Assembly: GCA_014650475.1 (NCBI GenBank) | Contig: BMVA01000002.1 | Coordinates: 62,001-126,000 of the forward strand | Direction: 5' to 3' | DNA: 64,000 bases | Source: Streptomyces albogriseolus | GTDB taxonomy: Bacteria > Actinomycetota > Actinomycetes > Streptomycetales > Streptomycetaceae | Shown here: positions 9,113-21,872 of the stretch, in pieces | Layout: each line of letters opens with the position of its first letter | How positions within the stretch are numbered: position 1 is the stretch's first letter | Notes under the pieces: generated by a model | What the model saw: the letters and a program-made list of their open reading frames with translations, nothing else | What the model was told of the DNA's origin: nothing | Database searches by the model: none | Translations under genes and position numbers: made by a program

Positions 9113-9976
9113 TTGCCCTTCACACTCAGCCACGCGGCGGCGGTGCTGCCGGCCGTCCGCACCGACGGCACGGGGCGCGGCCCGCTGGTCCCTGCGGTGC
9201 TGGTCGCGGGCAGCTTCGCGCCCGACATGACCTATTACGCGGCCAGTGTCGTGTCCGGGGCGATGGAGTTCGGCGATGTGACGCACGCGGGGTGGGGCGT
9301 GTTCACCGTGGACGTGCTGATCGCCTGGGCGCTGGTGGGGCTGTGGCTGCTGGTGCGGGAGCCCGTGGTGGCGCTGCTGCCGCGGGCCCGTCAGGGGCGG
9401 GTGGCGGCGCTGACGCGCTGCGGTGCGCCCCGGGCGCGGGTGCGGGCGCCGCTGGTGGCGCGCTGGTACCTGTCCGCCGTGCTGGGGGCCTTGACGCATG
9501 TGGTGTGGGACGCGTTCACCCATCACGACCGGTGGGGGACGCGGCTGATCCCGGTGCTGGGCGAGGAGATCGGCGGCTCACCGGTGTTCTGGTACGCGCA
9601 GTACGGGAGTTCGCTGCTGGCCGCGGTCGTGCTCGTGGTCTTCGCGGCGCGGGCGCTGCGGCGTGCGGTCCCCGGGGGTGCGGTGCCCCCGGGGGTGCCG
9701 GTGCTCTCGGCGGGCGACCGGTGGGGGGCGGTCCTGCTGCTCGGCGGGTGCGCGGTGGCGGCGGCGGTGCTGCGTGCCGTGCGGTGGTGGGACTACTGGG
9801 GCCACATGGCGAAGCCCTACGAGCTGATCCCGACCGTCTGTTTCGGCGCGGGCGCGGGACTGGTGGCCGCGCTGCCGGTGTACGCCGTCGCCGTCAGGGT
9901 GTGGCGTCGGGTCCCGGCCACGGAGGGCCCTGCGGACGTGGGTACGCGGGAGCCGGACCGTACGGCCGCACGCTGA
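9113..9976 (+). CDS. DUF4184 family integral membrane protein
   Basis: A 287-residue membrane protein matching the DUF4184 family, function unknown. The N-terminal PFTLSHAAAVLP motif and the later HVVWDAFTH motif (His/Asp-rich, at a membrane boundary) are the family hallmarks. About six hydrophobic segments can be seen. The start is the TTG at 9113, because GAGGAG (9102-9107) is 5 nt upstream and the family begins exactly at this proline-phenylalanine. An extension to 9023 has no ribosome site. The 3' end overlaps the convergent small gene at 9894-10331 by 83 nt. The conserved His/Asp residues suggest a metal or hydrolase site, but that is inference. Confidence 0.8.
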   Translation: MPFTLSHAAAVLPAVRTDGTGRGPLVPAVLVAGSFAPDMTYYAASVVSGAMEFGDVTHAGWGVFTVDVLIAWALVGLWLLVREPVVALLPRARQGRVAALTRCGAPRARVRAPLVARWYLSAVLGALTHVVWDAFTHHDRWGTRLIPVLGEEIGGSPVFWYAQYGSSLLAAVVLVVFAARALRRAVPGGAVPPGVPVLSAGDRWGAVLLLGGCAVAAAVLRAVRWWDYWGHMAKPYELIPTVCFGAGAGLVAALPVYAVAVRVWRRVPATEGPADVGTREPDRTAAR

Positions 9977-10331
9977 GGGTCTCGCTCGCCGCGACGAACA
10001 CGGTGACCGTGCGGACCGGGCGGGGCCGGGGCAGCAGGGTGAGGACGAGGGTGAGGTAGGCGCGGGCCAGCTCGGCCCACAGCCTCCACGGGGGCTGGTC
10101 CGTGCCGGTGTCCGGGGCGGCGGGGGTGCGGCCGGTTCTCCACCGGTTGGCGGTGACGCGCCGGCCGAGCCGGGCGGCGGCGCCGCGGAACGCGGCCGTC
10201 AGGCCGCCGGGGACGCGGGCGGTACTTGCGGCGGCCGCGAAGACCGGGACCGGCGGAAACGCCTGGGTGGTGGGTCCGTCGGCGTCGGCCCGCGGGGGTG
10301 CCGCTCTGCGGTGAAGCATGCGTATACCCAT
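9894..10331 (-). CDS. Hypothetical Streptomyces protein (MGIRMLHRR family)
   Basis: A predicted protein of 145 residues starting at ATG 10331 (alternative ATG 10340). The N-terminus MGIRMLHRRAA, a central [11 protein letters not shown] motif and the WRLWAELARAYL segment recur, as I remember them, in many Streptomyces proteins of unknown function. A single hydrophobic stretch (LTLVLTLLP, about residues 95-110) could be a membrane-associated helix; the rest is Arg/Pro/Ala-rich. It overlaps the 3' end of the convergent DUF4184 gene. It may be a real gene, but the high GC makes spurious frames common, hence the moderate score. Confidence 0.5.
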   Translation of the reverse strand: MGIRMLHRRAAPPRADADGPTTQAFPPVPVFAAAASTARVPGGLTAAFRGAAARLGRRVTANRWRTGRTPAAPDTGTDQPPWRLWAELARAYLTLVLTLLPRPRPVRTVTVFVAASETLSVRPYGPAPAYPRPQGPPWPGPDATP

Positions 10332-10362
10332 GCCTGGCATGCTCGCCGCCCACCGCGGCACG

Positions 10363-10380
10363 GGCCCCCCTGCGGGGGCC
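10363..10380 (-). terminator. Candidate polA terminator hairpin
   Basis: A 7-bp G/C stem (GGCCCCC/GGGGGCC) with a CTGC loop lies about 165 nt past the polA stop and just before the next minus-strand gene. It is the only compact hairpin in this gap. Confidence 0.45.
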
Positions 10381-10545
10381 ACGCGAGTGAAGAACCGAAG
10401 CCCGGCACACGCTGGGACACCCTCCCGGACCCGCTCCGACCTGGGGTGACGTCCTCACGCGGATGCTCCGGGACGGCGGTGCCTCATCACGGGCGCGCGG
10501 ATGCCGGGCGCGGCTCCAGGACCGCGCCCGGATGCACGTGCCGCG

Positions 10546-13272
10546 TCAGTGCGCCGCCGACTCCCAGTCCGGGCCCACGCCCACCGAGACGCCGAGGGGG
10601 ACCCTCAGCTCGACCGCGGAGGCCATTTCGCGGCGGACCAGGTCCTCGACCTGGTCGCGCTCGCCGGGGGCCAGTTCCAGGACGATTTCGTCGTGGACCT
10701 GGAGCAGCATGCGCGAGCGCAGGTCCGCCTCGCGCAGGGCGCGGTCGACGCGCAGCATGGCGATCTTGACGATGTCCGCCGCCGTGCCCTGGATCGGCGC
10801 GTTCAGCGCCATCCGCTCCGCAGCCTCGCGCCGCTGGCGGTTGTCGCTGTTGAGGTCGGGCAGGTAGCGGCGGCGGCCGAAGAGGGTCGCCGTGTACCCC
10901 GTCGCGCGCGCCTCGTCCACGACGTGGCGCAGATAGTCCCGTACGCCGCCGAAGCGCTCGAAGTAGGCGTCCATCAGGGCGCGCGCCTCCGCCGCCTCGA
11001 TGTTCAGCTGCTGGGAGAGGCCGAAGGCGGACAGTCCGTAGGCCAGGCCGTAGGACATCGCCTTGATCTTGCGGCGCATCTCCGCGTCCACCGCGGACCG
11101 CTCGACGGAGAACACCTGGGCGGCGGCCGTGGTGTGGAGGTCCTCGCCGGAGGTGAACGCCTCGATGAGGCCGGCGTCCTCGGAGAGGTGCGCCATCACG
11201 CGCAGCTCGATCTGGCTGTAGTCGGCGGTGAGCAGCGACTCGAAGCCCTCGCCGACCACGAAGCCGCGGCGGATGGCGCGGCCCTCGTCCGTGCGGACCG
11301 GGATGTTCTGCAGGTTGGGGTCCGTGGAGGACAGCCGGCCCGTCGCGGCGACGGTCTGGTTGAACGTGGTGTGGATGCGGCCGTCCGCGGCGATCGTCTT
11401 GATCAGGCCCTCGACGGTGACGCGCAGCTTCGCCTGCTCGCGGTGGCGCAGCATGATGACCGGCAGTTCGTTGTCCGTCTGGCCGGCGAGCCAGGCGAGG
11501 GCGTCGGCGTCCGTGGTGTAACCGGTCTTGGTCTTCTTCGTCTTGGGCAGGGCCAGCTCGCCGAAGAGGACCTCCTGGAGCTGCTTGGGCGAGCCCAGGT
11601 TGAACTCGTGTCCCGCCGCCGCGTGCGCCTCCTTCACCGCCTGCTGCACGGCGCCGGCGAACATCTGCTCCATGGCCTCCAGGTGAGCGCGGTCGGCCGC
11701 GATGCCGTGCCGCTCCATGCGGGAGAGCAGGGCGGAGGTGGGCAGCTCCATGTCGCGCAGCAGGTCGGAGGCGCCGACGTCCGCGAGGCGGCCCTCGAAG
11801 GCCTCACCCAGGTCGAGGACGGCGCGGGCCTGCACCATGAGCGCGTGCGCCTGGGCGCCGTCGTCGGCGCCGAAGGCGAGCTGCCCGTCGGGCGCCGCGG
11901 CGGGCGCCAGCTCCCGGTGCAGGTACTCGAGGGACAGCGCGTCCAGGTCGAAGGAGCGGCGGCCCGGCTTGACCAGGTACGCGGCGAGCGCCGTGTCCAT
12001 GGTGACGCCCTCGACCGTCCAGCCGTGCTCGGGGAAGACGCGCATCGCGCGCTTGGCGTTGTGGAACACCTTGGGGCGGGCCGGGTCGGCGAGCCAGGCG
12101 CGGAACGCCTGCTCGTCGGTCTCGTCCAGCTCGGCCGGGTCGAACCAGGCGGCCGGTCCCTCCGCCGTGGCGAGCGCGATCTCGGCGACGGAGCCGGTGC
12201 CGAGCGCCCAGGTGTCGACGGCGGCGACGCCGACCGGGCCGGCGGCGTGCTCCGTGAGCCAGCCGGCCAGCTCGCCGGTGCCCAGCACCGTGCCGTCGAT
12301 CTCCACGCCGTCGGCGACGACCGGGGTGGTCTCGGCCTCCTCGGCGCCCGGGTCGACGGCGAACAGCCGCTCCCGCAGCGACGGGTTCCTGATCTCCAGG
12401 GTGTCGAGGATCACCGCCACGCCCTTGCGGTCGTAGGCGGCGCGCTCCAGGTCGTGGACACCCTTCGGCAGCTCGACCCGGCGCTCCAGCTCGGTGAGCC
12501 GGCGGTTGAGCTTGACGGACTCCAGGTGGTCGCGGAGGTTCTGTCCGGCCTTGCCCTTGACCTCCTCGACCCGCTCGACCAGCTCGGCGAAGGAACCGAA
12601 CTGGTTGATCCACTTGGCGGCGGTCTTCTCGCCGACGCCGGGGATGCCGGGCAGGTTGTCCGACGGGTCGCCGCGCAGGGCCGCGAAGTCCGGGTACTGC
12701 GCGGGCGTGAGGCTGTACTTCTCGAAGACCTTCTCCGGGGTGAAGCGGGTCAGCTCGGAGACGCCCTTGGTCGGGTACAGCACCGTGGTGCGGTCGGAGA
12801 CCAGCTGGAACGAGTCGCGGTCGCCGGTGACGATCAGCACCTCGAAGCCCTCGGCCTCGGCCTGGGTGGCGAGCGTGGCGATGACGTCGTCCGCCTCGTA
12901 GCCCTCGACGGCGAAGCGCGGCACGCTCATCGCGTCGAGCAGCTCGCCGATCAGCTCGACCTGGCCCTTGAACTCGTCGGGGGTCTTGGAGCGGTTCGCC
13001 TTGTACTCGGTGAACTCCTCCGAGCGCCATGTCTTGCGGGACACGTCGAAGGCGACCGCGAAGTGCGTGGGCGCCTCGTCACGCAGGGTGTTGGCGAGCA
13101 TCGACGCGAAGCCGTAGATCGCGTTCGTCGGCTGGCCCGTCGCGGTGGTGAAGTTCTCCGCGGGCAGCGCGAAGAACGCGCGGTACGCCAGTGAGTGCCC
13201 GTCCATGAGCATCAGGCGCGGGCGACTCCCGCCGGAGGTCTGGTCGGTCTTCTTCGATGCTGTCTCTGCCAC
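10546..13272 (-). CDS. polA: DNA polymerase I
   Basis: A repair and Okazaki-fragment-processing polymerase of 908 residues. Domains in order: 5'-3' exonuclease with H3TH (about residues 12-300, including GDRDSFQL and GDPSDNLPGIPGVGEKTA), a degenerate 3'-5' exonuclease domain (about 320-500) in which the DxE metal motif of the proofreading site is missing (VAAVDTW in its place), and the family A polymerase domain. Motif A DYSQIELR begins at Asp684, motif B RRKIKAMSYGLAYG follows, and motif C VHDE has Asp861. GTG 13272 is chosen because the family begins with a short Ser/Lys-rich tail before MLMDGHSLAYRAFFA. It is transcribed divergently from the molybdopterin oxidoreductase gene. Confidence 0.96.
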   Translation of the reverse strand: MAETASKKTDQTSGGSRPRLMLMDGHSLAYRAFFALPAENFTTATGQPTNAIYGFASMLANTLRDEAPTHFAVAFDVSRKTWRSEEFTEYKANRSKTPDEFKGQVELIGELLDAMSVPRFAVEGYEADDVIATLATQAEAEGFEVLIVTGDRDSFQLVSDRTTVLYPTKGVSELTRFTPEKVFEKYSLTPAQYPDFAALRGDPSDNLPGIPGVGEKTAAKWINQFGSFAELVERVEEVKGKAGQNLRDHLESVKLNRRLTELERRVELPKGVHDLERAAYDRKGVAVILDTLEIRNPSLRERLFAVDPGAEEAETTPVVADGVEIDGTVLGTGELAGWLTEHAAGPVGVAAVDTWALGTGSVAEIALATAEGPAAWFDPAELDETDEQAFRAWLADPARPKVFHNAKRAMRVFPEHGWTVEGVTMDTALAAYLVKPGRRSFDLDALSLEYLHRELAPAAAPDGQLAFGADDGAQAHALMVQARAVLDLGEAFEGRLADVGASDLLRDMELPTSALLSRMERHGIAADRAHLEAMEQMFAGAVQQAVKEAHAAAGHEFNLGSPKQLQEVLFGELALPKTKKTKTGYTTDADALAWLAGQTDNELPVIMLRHREQAKLRVTVEGLIKTIAADGRIHTTFNQTVAATGRLSSTDPNLQNIPVRTDEGRAIRRGFVVGEGFESLLTADYSQIELRVMAHLSEDAGLIEAFTSGEDLHTTAAAQVFSVERSAVDAEMRRKIKAMSYGLAYGLSAFGLSQQLNIEAAEARALMDAYFERFGGVRDYLRHVVDEARATGYTATLFGRRRYLPDLNSDNRQRREAAERMALNAPIQGTAADIVKIAMLRVDRALREADLRSRMLLQVHDEIVLELAPGERDQVEDLVRREMASAVELRVPLGVSVGVGPDWESAAH

Positions 13273-13471
13273 GTGTCCGATCCTGCCACGCCGGACTGAC
13301 ACCGGGCTCCGCGCACGGCCTCGCGCACGACCGGCCCGGCCACCCGTGCCGCCCCGGCCGCGCACCGCGGGCGGCGGCATCCCGTCCGCCGCCCCGCGTT
13401 TCGCTCACCGTTTCCCTGCTCCTTCTCCTCCGTGGGGGCCCGCCTCGCGTGGGAGGATCGGAGATCCACCT

Positions 13472-13481
13472 CACACGTGTG
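13472..13481. promoter_or_regulatory. Palindrome CACACGTGTG upstream of the oxidoreductase gene
   Basis: A perfect 10-bp palindrome ends 18 nt before the ATG at 13500, just ahead of the Shine-Dalgarno AGGAG. It could be an operator or a chance palindrome. No regulator is known to me for it. Confidence 0.25.
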
Positions 13482-13499
13482 CGTGAACAGGAGTGCGCG

Positions 13500-15779
<2,280 letters not shown>

Positions 15780-15836
15780 GCGTTCGCTCAGGGCACAGAC
15801 GTACCGACGTACCGACGCACGATTGGAGCCGGGCCC

Positions 15837-16319
15837 ATGGGAGAGCCGCAGCAGGTGAAGTTCCCGCAGGAGGTCATAGACGAGTACGCCGCGCTCGGTG
15901 TGGACCTCCAGGCGCTGTTCTCGGCGGGCCACCTCGGCACGCGGATGGGCGTGCAGATCACGGAGGCCTCGGCGGAGCGTGTCGTCGGGACGATGCCGGT
16001 GGAGGGCAACACCCAGCCCTACGGCCTGCTGCACGGCGGCGCGTCCGCCGTGCTGGCGGAGACGCTGGGCTCGGTCGGCTCGATGCTGCACGGCGGCGTG
16101 AACAAGATCGCGGTCGGTGTGGACCTGAACTGCACGCACCACCGCGGGGTCCGTTCCGGCCTGGTCACCGGCGTCGCCACCCCGGTGCACCAGGGGCGGT
16201 CCACGGCGACCTACGAGATCGTGATCACCGACGAGGCCGGCAAGCGCGTGTGCACCGCCCGGCTGACCTGCCTGCTGCGGGACGTCCGCCCCGGCGACGC
16301 GGAGAAGGCGGCCGGCTGA
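15837..16319 (+). CDS. PaaI-type hotdog-fold thioesterase
   Basis: A cytosolic acyl-CoA thioesterase-like protein of 160 residues. The hotdog core holds the family motif QPYGLLHGGASAVLAETLGS (residues ~61-80), whose Gly-rich loop and Glu bind and attack the thioester, followed by the strands around VDLNCTHHRGVRSG. ATG 15837 is preceded by GGAG at a spacing of 8 nt. It lies 57 nt downstream of the oxidoreductase gene, and that gap contains an 8-nt direct repeat (GACGTACC twice, with a third diverged copy). The substrate is unknown. Phenylacetyl-CoA genes are absent nearby, so a housekeeping CoA-recycling role is as likely as a catabolic one. Confidence 0.88.
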   Translation: MGEPQQVKFPQEVIDEYAALGVDLQALFSAGHLGTRMGVQITEASAERVVGTMPVEGNTQPYGLLHGGASAVLAETLGSVGSMLHGGVNKIAVGVDLNCTHHRGVRSGLVTGVATPVHQGRSTATYEIVITDEAGKRVCTARLTCLLRDVRPGDAEKAAG

Positions 16320-16326
16320 CGGCGGC

Positions 16327-16350
16327 GGGGGTGCGGGAAGCCGCACCCCC
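16327..16350 (+). terminator. Terminator after the thioesterase gene
   Basis: A perfect 10-bp stem GGGGGTGCGG/CCGCACCCCC with a GAAG loop begins 7 nt past the stop. Confidence 0.85.
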
Positions 16351-16454
16351 GCACCGCCGAGCCCCCGCCTCCGCACCCCCGAGCCCCTCCTCCGCAGCAC
16401 CGCGCCCGTCGCCGCCATTGCCCGCGGCCGGCGGGCGCTCTAGCGTTCCGTGCC

Positions 16455-16868
16455 ATGGGACGGGGCAGCACCTCTCGCAGCGCCGGGGCGTTCCGCGCGC
16501 CCCTCCTGGCCGTGCTCGCGGCGGTCCTGACCGTGGCCGGGTGCGCGGCGGACGGCTCCCGCGCGGCCCGCGCCCCCTCTCCCTCCGCCGACTCCCCCTC
16601 GCCCCAGGTGACGTCCGACGTCGACCTGTGCACGAGCATCGTCAGTCACTGGTCGCGCGAGGTGCTGGACGGCCGCGGGTACGGCGACTACCAGTCCATG
16701 GGGATGTCCGGAGGCCAGTACGACATCCTGCGCGAGGTCGTGGACGCGGCGCGCGCCGCCCGCCGCCAAGGGGAGCGGGACATCGGCCCGTTGATGGAAC
16801 GTCAGGCGCGCGAAGGGTGCGCCGCCTGGTACCGCTCCGGCGGGCCCGGAGAGGGGCCGTGGCGGTGA
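16455..16868 (+). CDS. Putative lipoprotein, small secreted protein
   Basis: A 137-residue exported protein of unknown function. The signal sequence ends in a lipobox LTVAGC with the lipidated Cys near residue 31. A Ser/Pro linker follows, then a compact domain with Cys residues (DLCTSIVSHWSREVLDG, REGCAAW) that could pair in a disulphide. It probably sits on the outer face of the membrane. Its stop overlaps the start region of the next gene, so the two are translationally coupled and likely form a pair. Confidence 0.75.
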   Translation: MGRGSTSRSAGAFRAPLLAVLAAVLTVAGCAADGSRAARAPSPSADSPSPQVTSDVDLCTSIVSHWSREVLDGRGYGDYQSMGMSGGQYDILREVVDAARAARRQGERDIGPLMERQAREGCAAWYRSGGPGEGPWR

Positions 16869-17470
16869 GCGGGATCGGCCCCGTCGAACCGGACGGCGAC
16901 ACGCGCCCGTTGGACCCGCCCCCGGACGCCCCGCACCCCCGGAGCGGGCCTTCGGCCCGTACGACGAGACGTCACCGCAGGACCGCGGCCGCCACGTTCC
17001 TCGCCCTCGCCGTGCTCGCCGGCGGGGCGCTCCTCCACTTCACGCGCCCCCGTCCCGAACCTCCGCCCGAGTCCCGTTTCCCGAGCCAGACGACGTCCTT
17101 CCGGTACCTGTACATGCAGGTCAGGAACACGGGGGCGAGGTCGCCCGAATTTGAATTCACTATACAAGCGCTTACGGAATCCGACGCTCCGGTGACCGTT
17201 CTGGGCATTTCCCAGCCCTACGCCGGCCTGTCCCTGACCTCCACGCCGGCAACTCCTTTACGGGTAAACGGTGACGGCTCCCGCAAGATCGCCGTGACCG
17301 TCCGGGTGACGGAATGCGGAAGAGCGCCACGGAACGCCGGGCTCCCTTTCATGGACGTAACACTGCGTAACACGCGCGCAAAGGAGGCGCACAGCTACAT
17401 CCTCGGCGCCCGGTACGCAAGGGACCTGTCCACGGCCCTGGAGGTAGCCTGCGGCAACAGAAATCGGTAA
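16859..17470 (+). CDS. Single-pass membrane protein with a TTA (bldA-type) codon
   Basis: An unknown protein of 203 residues with a cytoplasmic Pro/Arg-rich N-terminus, one membrane segment (about residues 42-60, ATFLALAVLAGGALLHF) and an extracellular beta-rich domain resembling a C-terminal Ig-like fold. It contains one TTA leucine codon at 17258-17260, the only one found in frame in this window, so translation should depend on the bldA tRNA. From about 17140 on, codon use is clearly more AT-rich than in the neighbours. GTG 16859 and GTG 16865 are both possible; both overlap the lipoprotein gene. Function is unknown. Confidence 0.7.
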   Translation: MAVSGIGPVEPDGDTRPLDPPPDAPHPRSGPSARTTRRHRRTAAATFLALAVLAGGALLHFTRPRPEPPPESRFPSQTTSFRYLYMQVRNTGARSPEFEFTIQALTESDAPVTVLGISQPYAGLSLTSTPATPLRVNGDGSRKIAVTVRVTECGRAPRNAGLPFMDVTLRNTRAKEAHSYILGARYARDLSTALEVACGNRNR

Positions 17471-17757
17471 TCAGCAAAACGCCTGATACACCTGAACCTC
17501 CCCGGCCGGTTCCTGCGGTTTCTCACCATGCGGACAGGGCAAAACGGCGGGAATTCTGCTCTTCCCCCCACTCAGTACCGCTCTGCAATACGTCGTGTCA
17601 TAACAAGAGCGTCACAGCCTTGGCCAGAGTCTCCTCCGCATTCCCCACACACGCTTAGAGTCACGGCCAGTCACCGCGCCGCCTGATTCTCACTCGGCCC
17701 AGCGCTCGACTCGGCCGTTTCCACCGGGAAGCGGCTGTCAGGGGAAAGGACTGGATC
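17471..17757 (+). other. Promoter-bearing region upstream of livK
   Basis: This 287-nt gap is more AT-rich than its surroundings. It holds a short inverted repeat ATCAG/CTGAT near 17470-17490 and a -10-like TAGAGT at 17656-17661, about 95 nt before livK. I could not assign a -35 box. Confidence 0.4.
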
Positions 17758-18990
17758 GTGCGTCAACGTTCGCTCATCGCCATCACCGCCGCCCTGGCGG
17801 CGGGTGCACTCACCCTCACCGCCTGCGGCTCACGCGACGACAACGGCGGCGGCTCGGACTCGGGCAACGGTGACACCACCGTGGTCATCGGCGTCGACGC
17901 GCCGCTGACCGGCGACCTCTCCGCGCTCGGCCTGGGCATCAAGAACTCCGTGGACCTCGCCACGAAGATCGCCAACAAGGAGAAGTACGTCGAGGGCGTC
18001 ACCTTCAAGATCGAGGCGCTCGACGACCAGGGCCAGGCCTCCGTGGGCCAGCAGAACGCCACCAAGCTCGTCGCCAACAAGGACGTGCTCGGCGTCGTCG
18101 GCCCGCTGAACTCCTCCGTCGGCGAGGCCATGCAGAAGGTCTTCGACACGGCCAAGCTGGTCGAGGTCTCCCCGGCGAACACCAACCCCGCCCTCACCCA
18201 GGGCGTGAACTGGGCCAAGGAGAAGGAGCGGCCGTACAAGTCGTACTTCCGCACCGCGACCACGGACGCCATCCAGGGCCCGTTCGCCGCGCAGTACGTC
18301 TTCAACGACGCCAAGAAGAAGAAGGTCTTCGTCATCGACGACAAGAAGACCTACGGCGCCGGTCTGGCCGCCACCTTCACCGCGGAGTTCAAGAAGCTCG
18401 GCGGCCAGGTCGTCGGCACCGAGCACATCAACCCGGAGAGCAAGGACTTCAGCGCCGTCGCCACCAAGGTGAAGAACTCCGGCGCCGACGTCGTCTACTA
18501 CGGCGGTGAGTACCCGCAGGCCGGTCCGCTGAGCAAGCAGATCAAGGAAGCGGGCGCGAAGATCCCGCTGGTCGGCGGTGACGGCATCTACAGCGCCGAC
18601 TTCATCAAGCTGGCCGGCGCGGCCGGCGCCGGCGACCTCGCCACCTCCGTCGGCGCGCCCGTCGAGTCCCTGCCGTCCGCGAAGGAGTTCGTCGCGAACT
18701 ACAAGGCCGAGGGCTACAAGGACGCCTACGAGGCCTACGGCGGCTACTCCTACGACTCCGCCTGGGCCATCATCGAGGCCGTCAAGAAGGTCGTCGAGGA
18801 CAACGACGGCAAGCTGCCCGACGACGCCCGCGCCAAGGTCGTCGACGCCATGCAGGACGTCTCCTTCGACGGTGTGACCGGCCAGGTCTCCTTCGACGAG
18901 TTCGGTGACGCCACCAACAAGCAGCTCACCGTCTACACCGTCAAGGGCGGCGACTGGGCCACCGTGAAGTCGGGCACCTTCACCGGCTGA
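17758..18990 (+). CDS. livK: Branched-chain amino acid ABC transporter, substrate-binding lipoprotein
   Basis: Periplasmic-type binding lipoprotein of a HAAT-family (Leu/Ile/Val) importer, 410 residues. A signal peptide ends in the lipobox LTLTACG (Cys near residue 23), followed by a Gly/Asp/Ser linker and a Peripla_BP_6 domain beginning TTVVIGVDAPLTGDLSALG. The length is normal. GTG 17758 has AAGGA 7 nt upstream. It heads the livKHMGF cluster. A perfect hairpin separates it from livH, so livK mRNA is probably more abundant than the rest, as is usual for binding proteins. Substrate specificity within branched-chain or related amino acids is inferred from the family only. Confidence 0.93.
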   Translation: MRQRSLIAITAALAAGALTLTACGSRDDNGGGSDSGNGDTTVVIGVDAPLTGDLSALGLGIKNSVDLATKIANKEKYVEGVTFKIEALDDQGQASVGQQNATKLVANKDVLGVVGPLNSSVGEAMQKVFDTAKLVEVSPANTNPALTQGVNWAKEKERPYKSYFRTATTDAIQGPFAAQYVFNDAKKKKVFVIDDKKTYGAGLAATFTAEFKKLGGQVVGTEHINPESKDFSAVATKVKNSGADVVYYGGEYPQAGPLSKQIKEAGAKIPLVGGDGIYSADFIKLAGAAGAGDLATSVGAPVESLPSAKEFVANYKAEGYKDAYEAYGGYSYDSAWAIIEAVKKVVEDNDGKLPDDARAKVVDAMQDVSFDGVTGQVSFDEFGDATNKQLTVYTVKGGDWATVKSGTFTG

Positions 18991-19014
18991 TCTCCGCCGC
19001 ACCACTCACACGAG

Positions 19015-19050
19015 CCGCGCGGGGCGCTGTTCCACTGGCGCCCCGCGCGG
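19015..19050 (+). terminator. Hairpin between livK and livH (partial terminator or mRNA stabiliser)
   Basis: A perfect 13-bp stem CCGCGCGGGGCGC with a 10-nt loop begins 24 nt past the livK stop and 53 nt before livH. Because livHMGF must still be expressed, it likely acts as a leaky terminator or protects the livK 3' end. Confidence 0.75.
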
Positions 19051-19102
19051 ACTCGGTTCCGGCCCATCCGTCGAACATTCCGAAAGTCTCGGAGGACATG
19101 CG

Positions 19103-20035
19103 GTGAACGAACTGCCGCAGCAGCTGGTCAACGGCCTGCTACTGGGATCCATGTACGGCCTGGTCGCCATCGGCTACACAATGGTCTACGGCATTGTCCA
19201 GCTCATCAACTTCGCCCACGGCGAGATCTTCATGGTCGGCGCCTTCGGCGCCATCACCGTGCATCTGTACGTCTTGCCGGACGGCACCTCCATGTGGGTC
19301 GCGCTGCCGCTCATGCTGATCGGCGCCATGATCGCCTCGGTGCTGGTCGCCATCGGAGCGGAACGGTTCGCCTACCGCCCGCTGCGCGGCGCGCCCCGTC
19401 TGGCCCCGCTGATCACCGCCATCGGACTCTCCCTCGCGCTCCAGCAGGCCGTCTGGGCCTTCTACCCCGAGGCGAAGTCCAAGCTGGCCTTCCCGCAGAT
19501 CGAGGGCGGCCCCTTCTCCATCGGCGGCGCCACCATCCAGACCGGCGACATCTTCCTGATCGTCGCCGCCCCCATCAGCATGGCGTTCCTCGCCTACTTC
19601 GTGATGCGGACCCGCACCGGCCGCGGCATGCAGGCCACCGCGCAGGACCCGGACACCGCGAAGCTGATGGGCGTCAACACCGACCGCATCATCGTGATCG
19701 CGTTCGCCCTCGGCGCCGTCTTCGCCGCCGTCGGCGGTGTCGCCAGCGGTCTGAAGTACGGCCAGATCGACTTCAAGATGGGCTTCATCCTCGGCCTCAA
19801 GGCCTTCACCGCGGCAGTGCTCGGTGGCATCGGCAACATCTACGGGGCCATGATCGGCGGTGTGGTCCTCGGCGTCGTCGAGACCCTGGCCACCGCCTAC
19901 ATCGCGGACATCCCCGGCCTGGACCAGTTCGGCAGCCAGTCCTGGGCCGAGGTCTGGGCCTTCATCCTCCTCATCCTCGTGCTCCTGTTCCGGCCCCAGG
20001 GCCTGCTCGGCGAGCGCGTCGCGGACAGGGCGTGA
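19103..20035 (+). CDS. livH: Branched-chain amino acid ABC transporter permease LivH
   Basis: One of two membrane permeases of the importer, 310 residues with about eight hydrophobic segments. The N-terminus has the LivH signature LVNGLLLGSMYGLVAIGYTM, and the family segment INFAHGEIFMVGA follows. The EAA-like loop facing the ATPases is near residues 195-215 (DPDTAKLMGVNTDR). GTG 19103 has GGAGGA 6 nt upstream, and the intervening ATG is out of frame. Its stop is 5 nt before livM. It pairs with LivM to form the channel. Confidence 0.93.
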   Translation: MNELPQQLVNGLLLGSMYGLVAIGYTMVYGIVQLINFAHGEIFMVGAFGAITVHLYVLPDGTSMWVALPLMLIGAMIASVLVAIGAERFAYRPLRGAPRLAPLITAIGLSLALQQAVWAFYPEAKSKLAFPQIEGGPFSIGGATIQTGDIFLIVAAPISMAFLAYFVMRTRTGRGMQATAQDPDTAKLMGVNTDRIIVIAFALGAVFAAVGGVASGLKYGQIDFKMGFILGLKAFTAAVLGGIGNIYGAMIGGVVLGVVETLATAYIADIPGLDQFGSQSWAEVWAFILLILVLLFRPQGLLGERVADRA

Positions 20036-20040
20036 CACCG

Positions 20041-21867
<1,827 letters not shown>

Positions 21868-21872
21868 CCACC

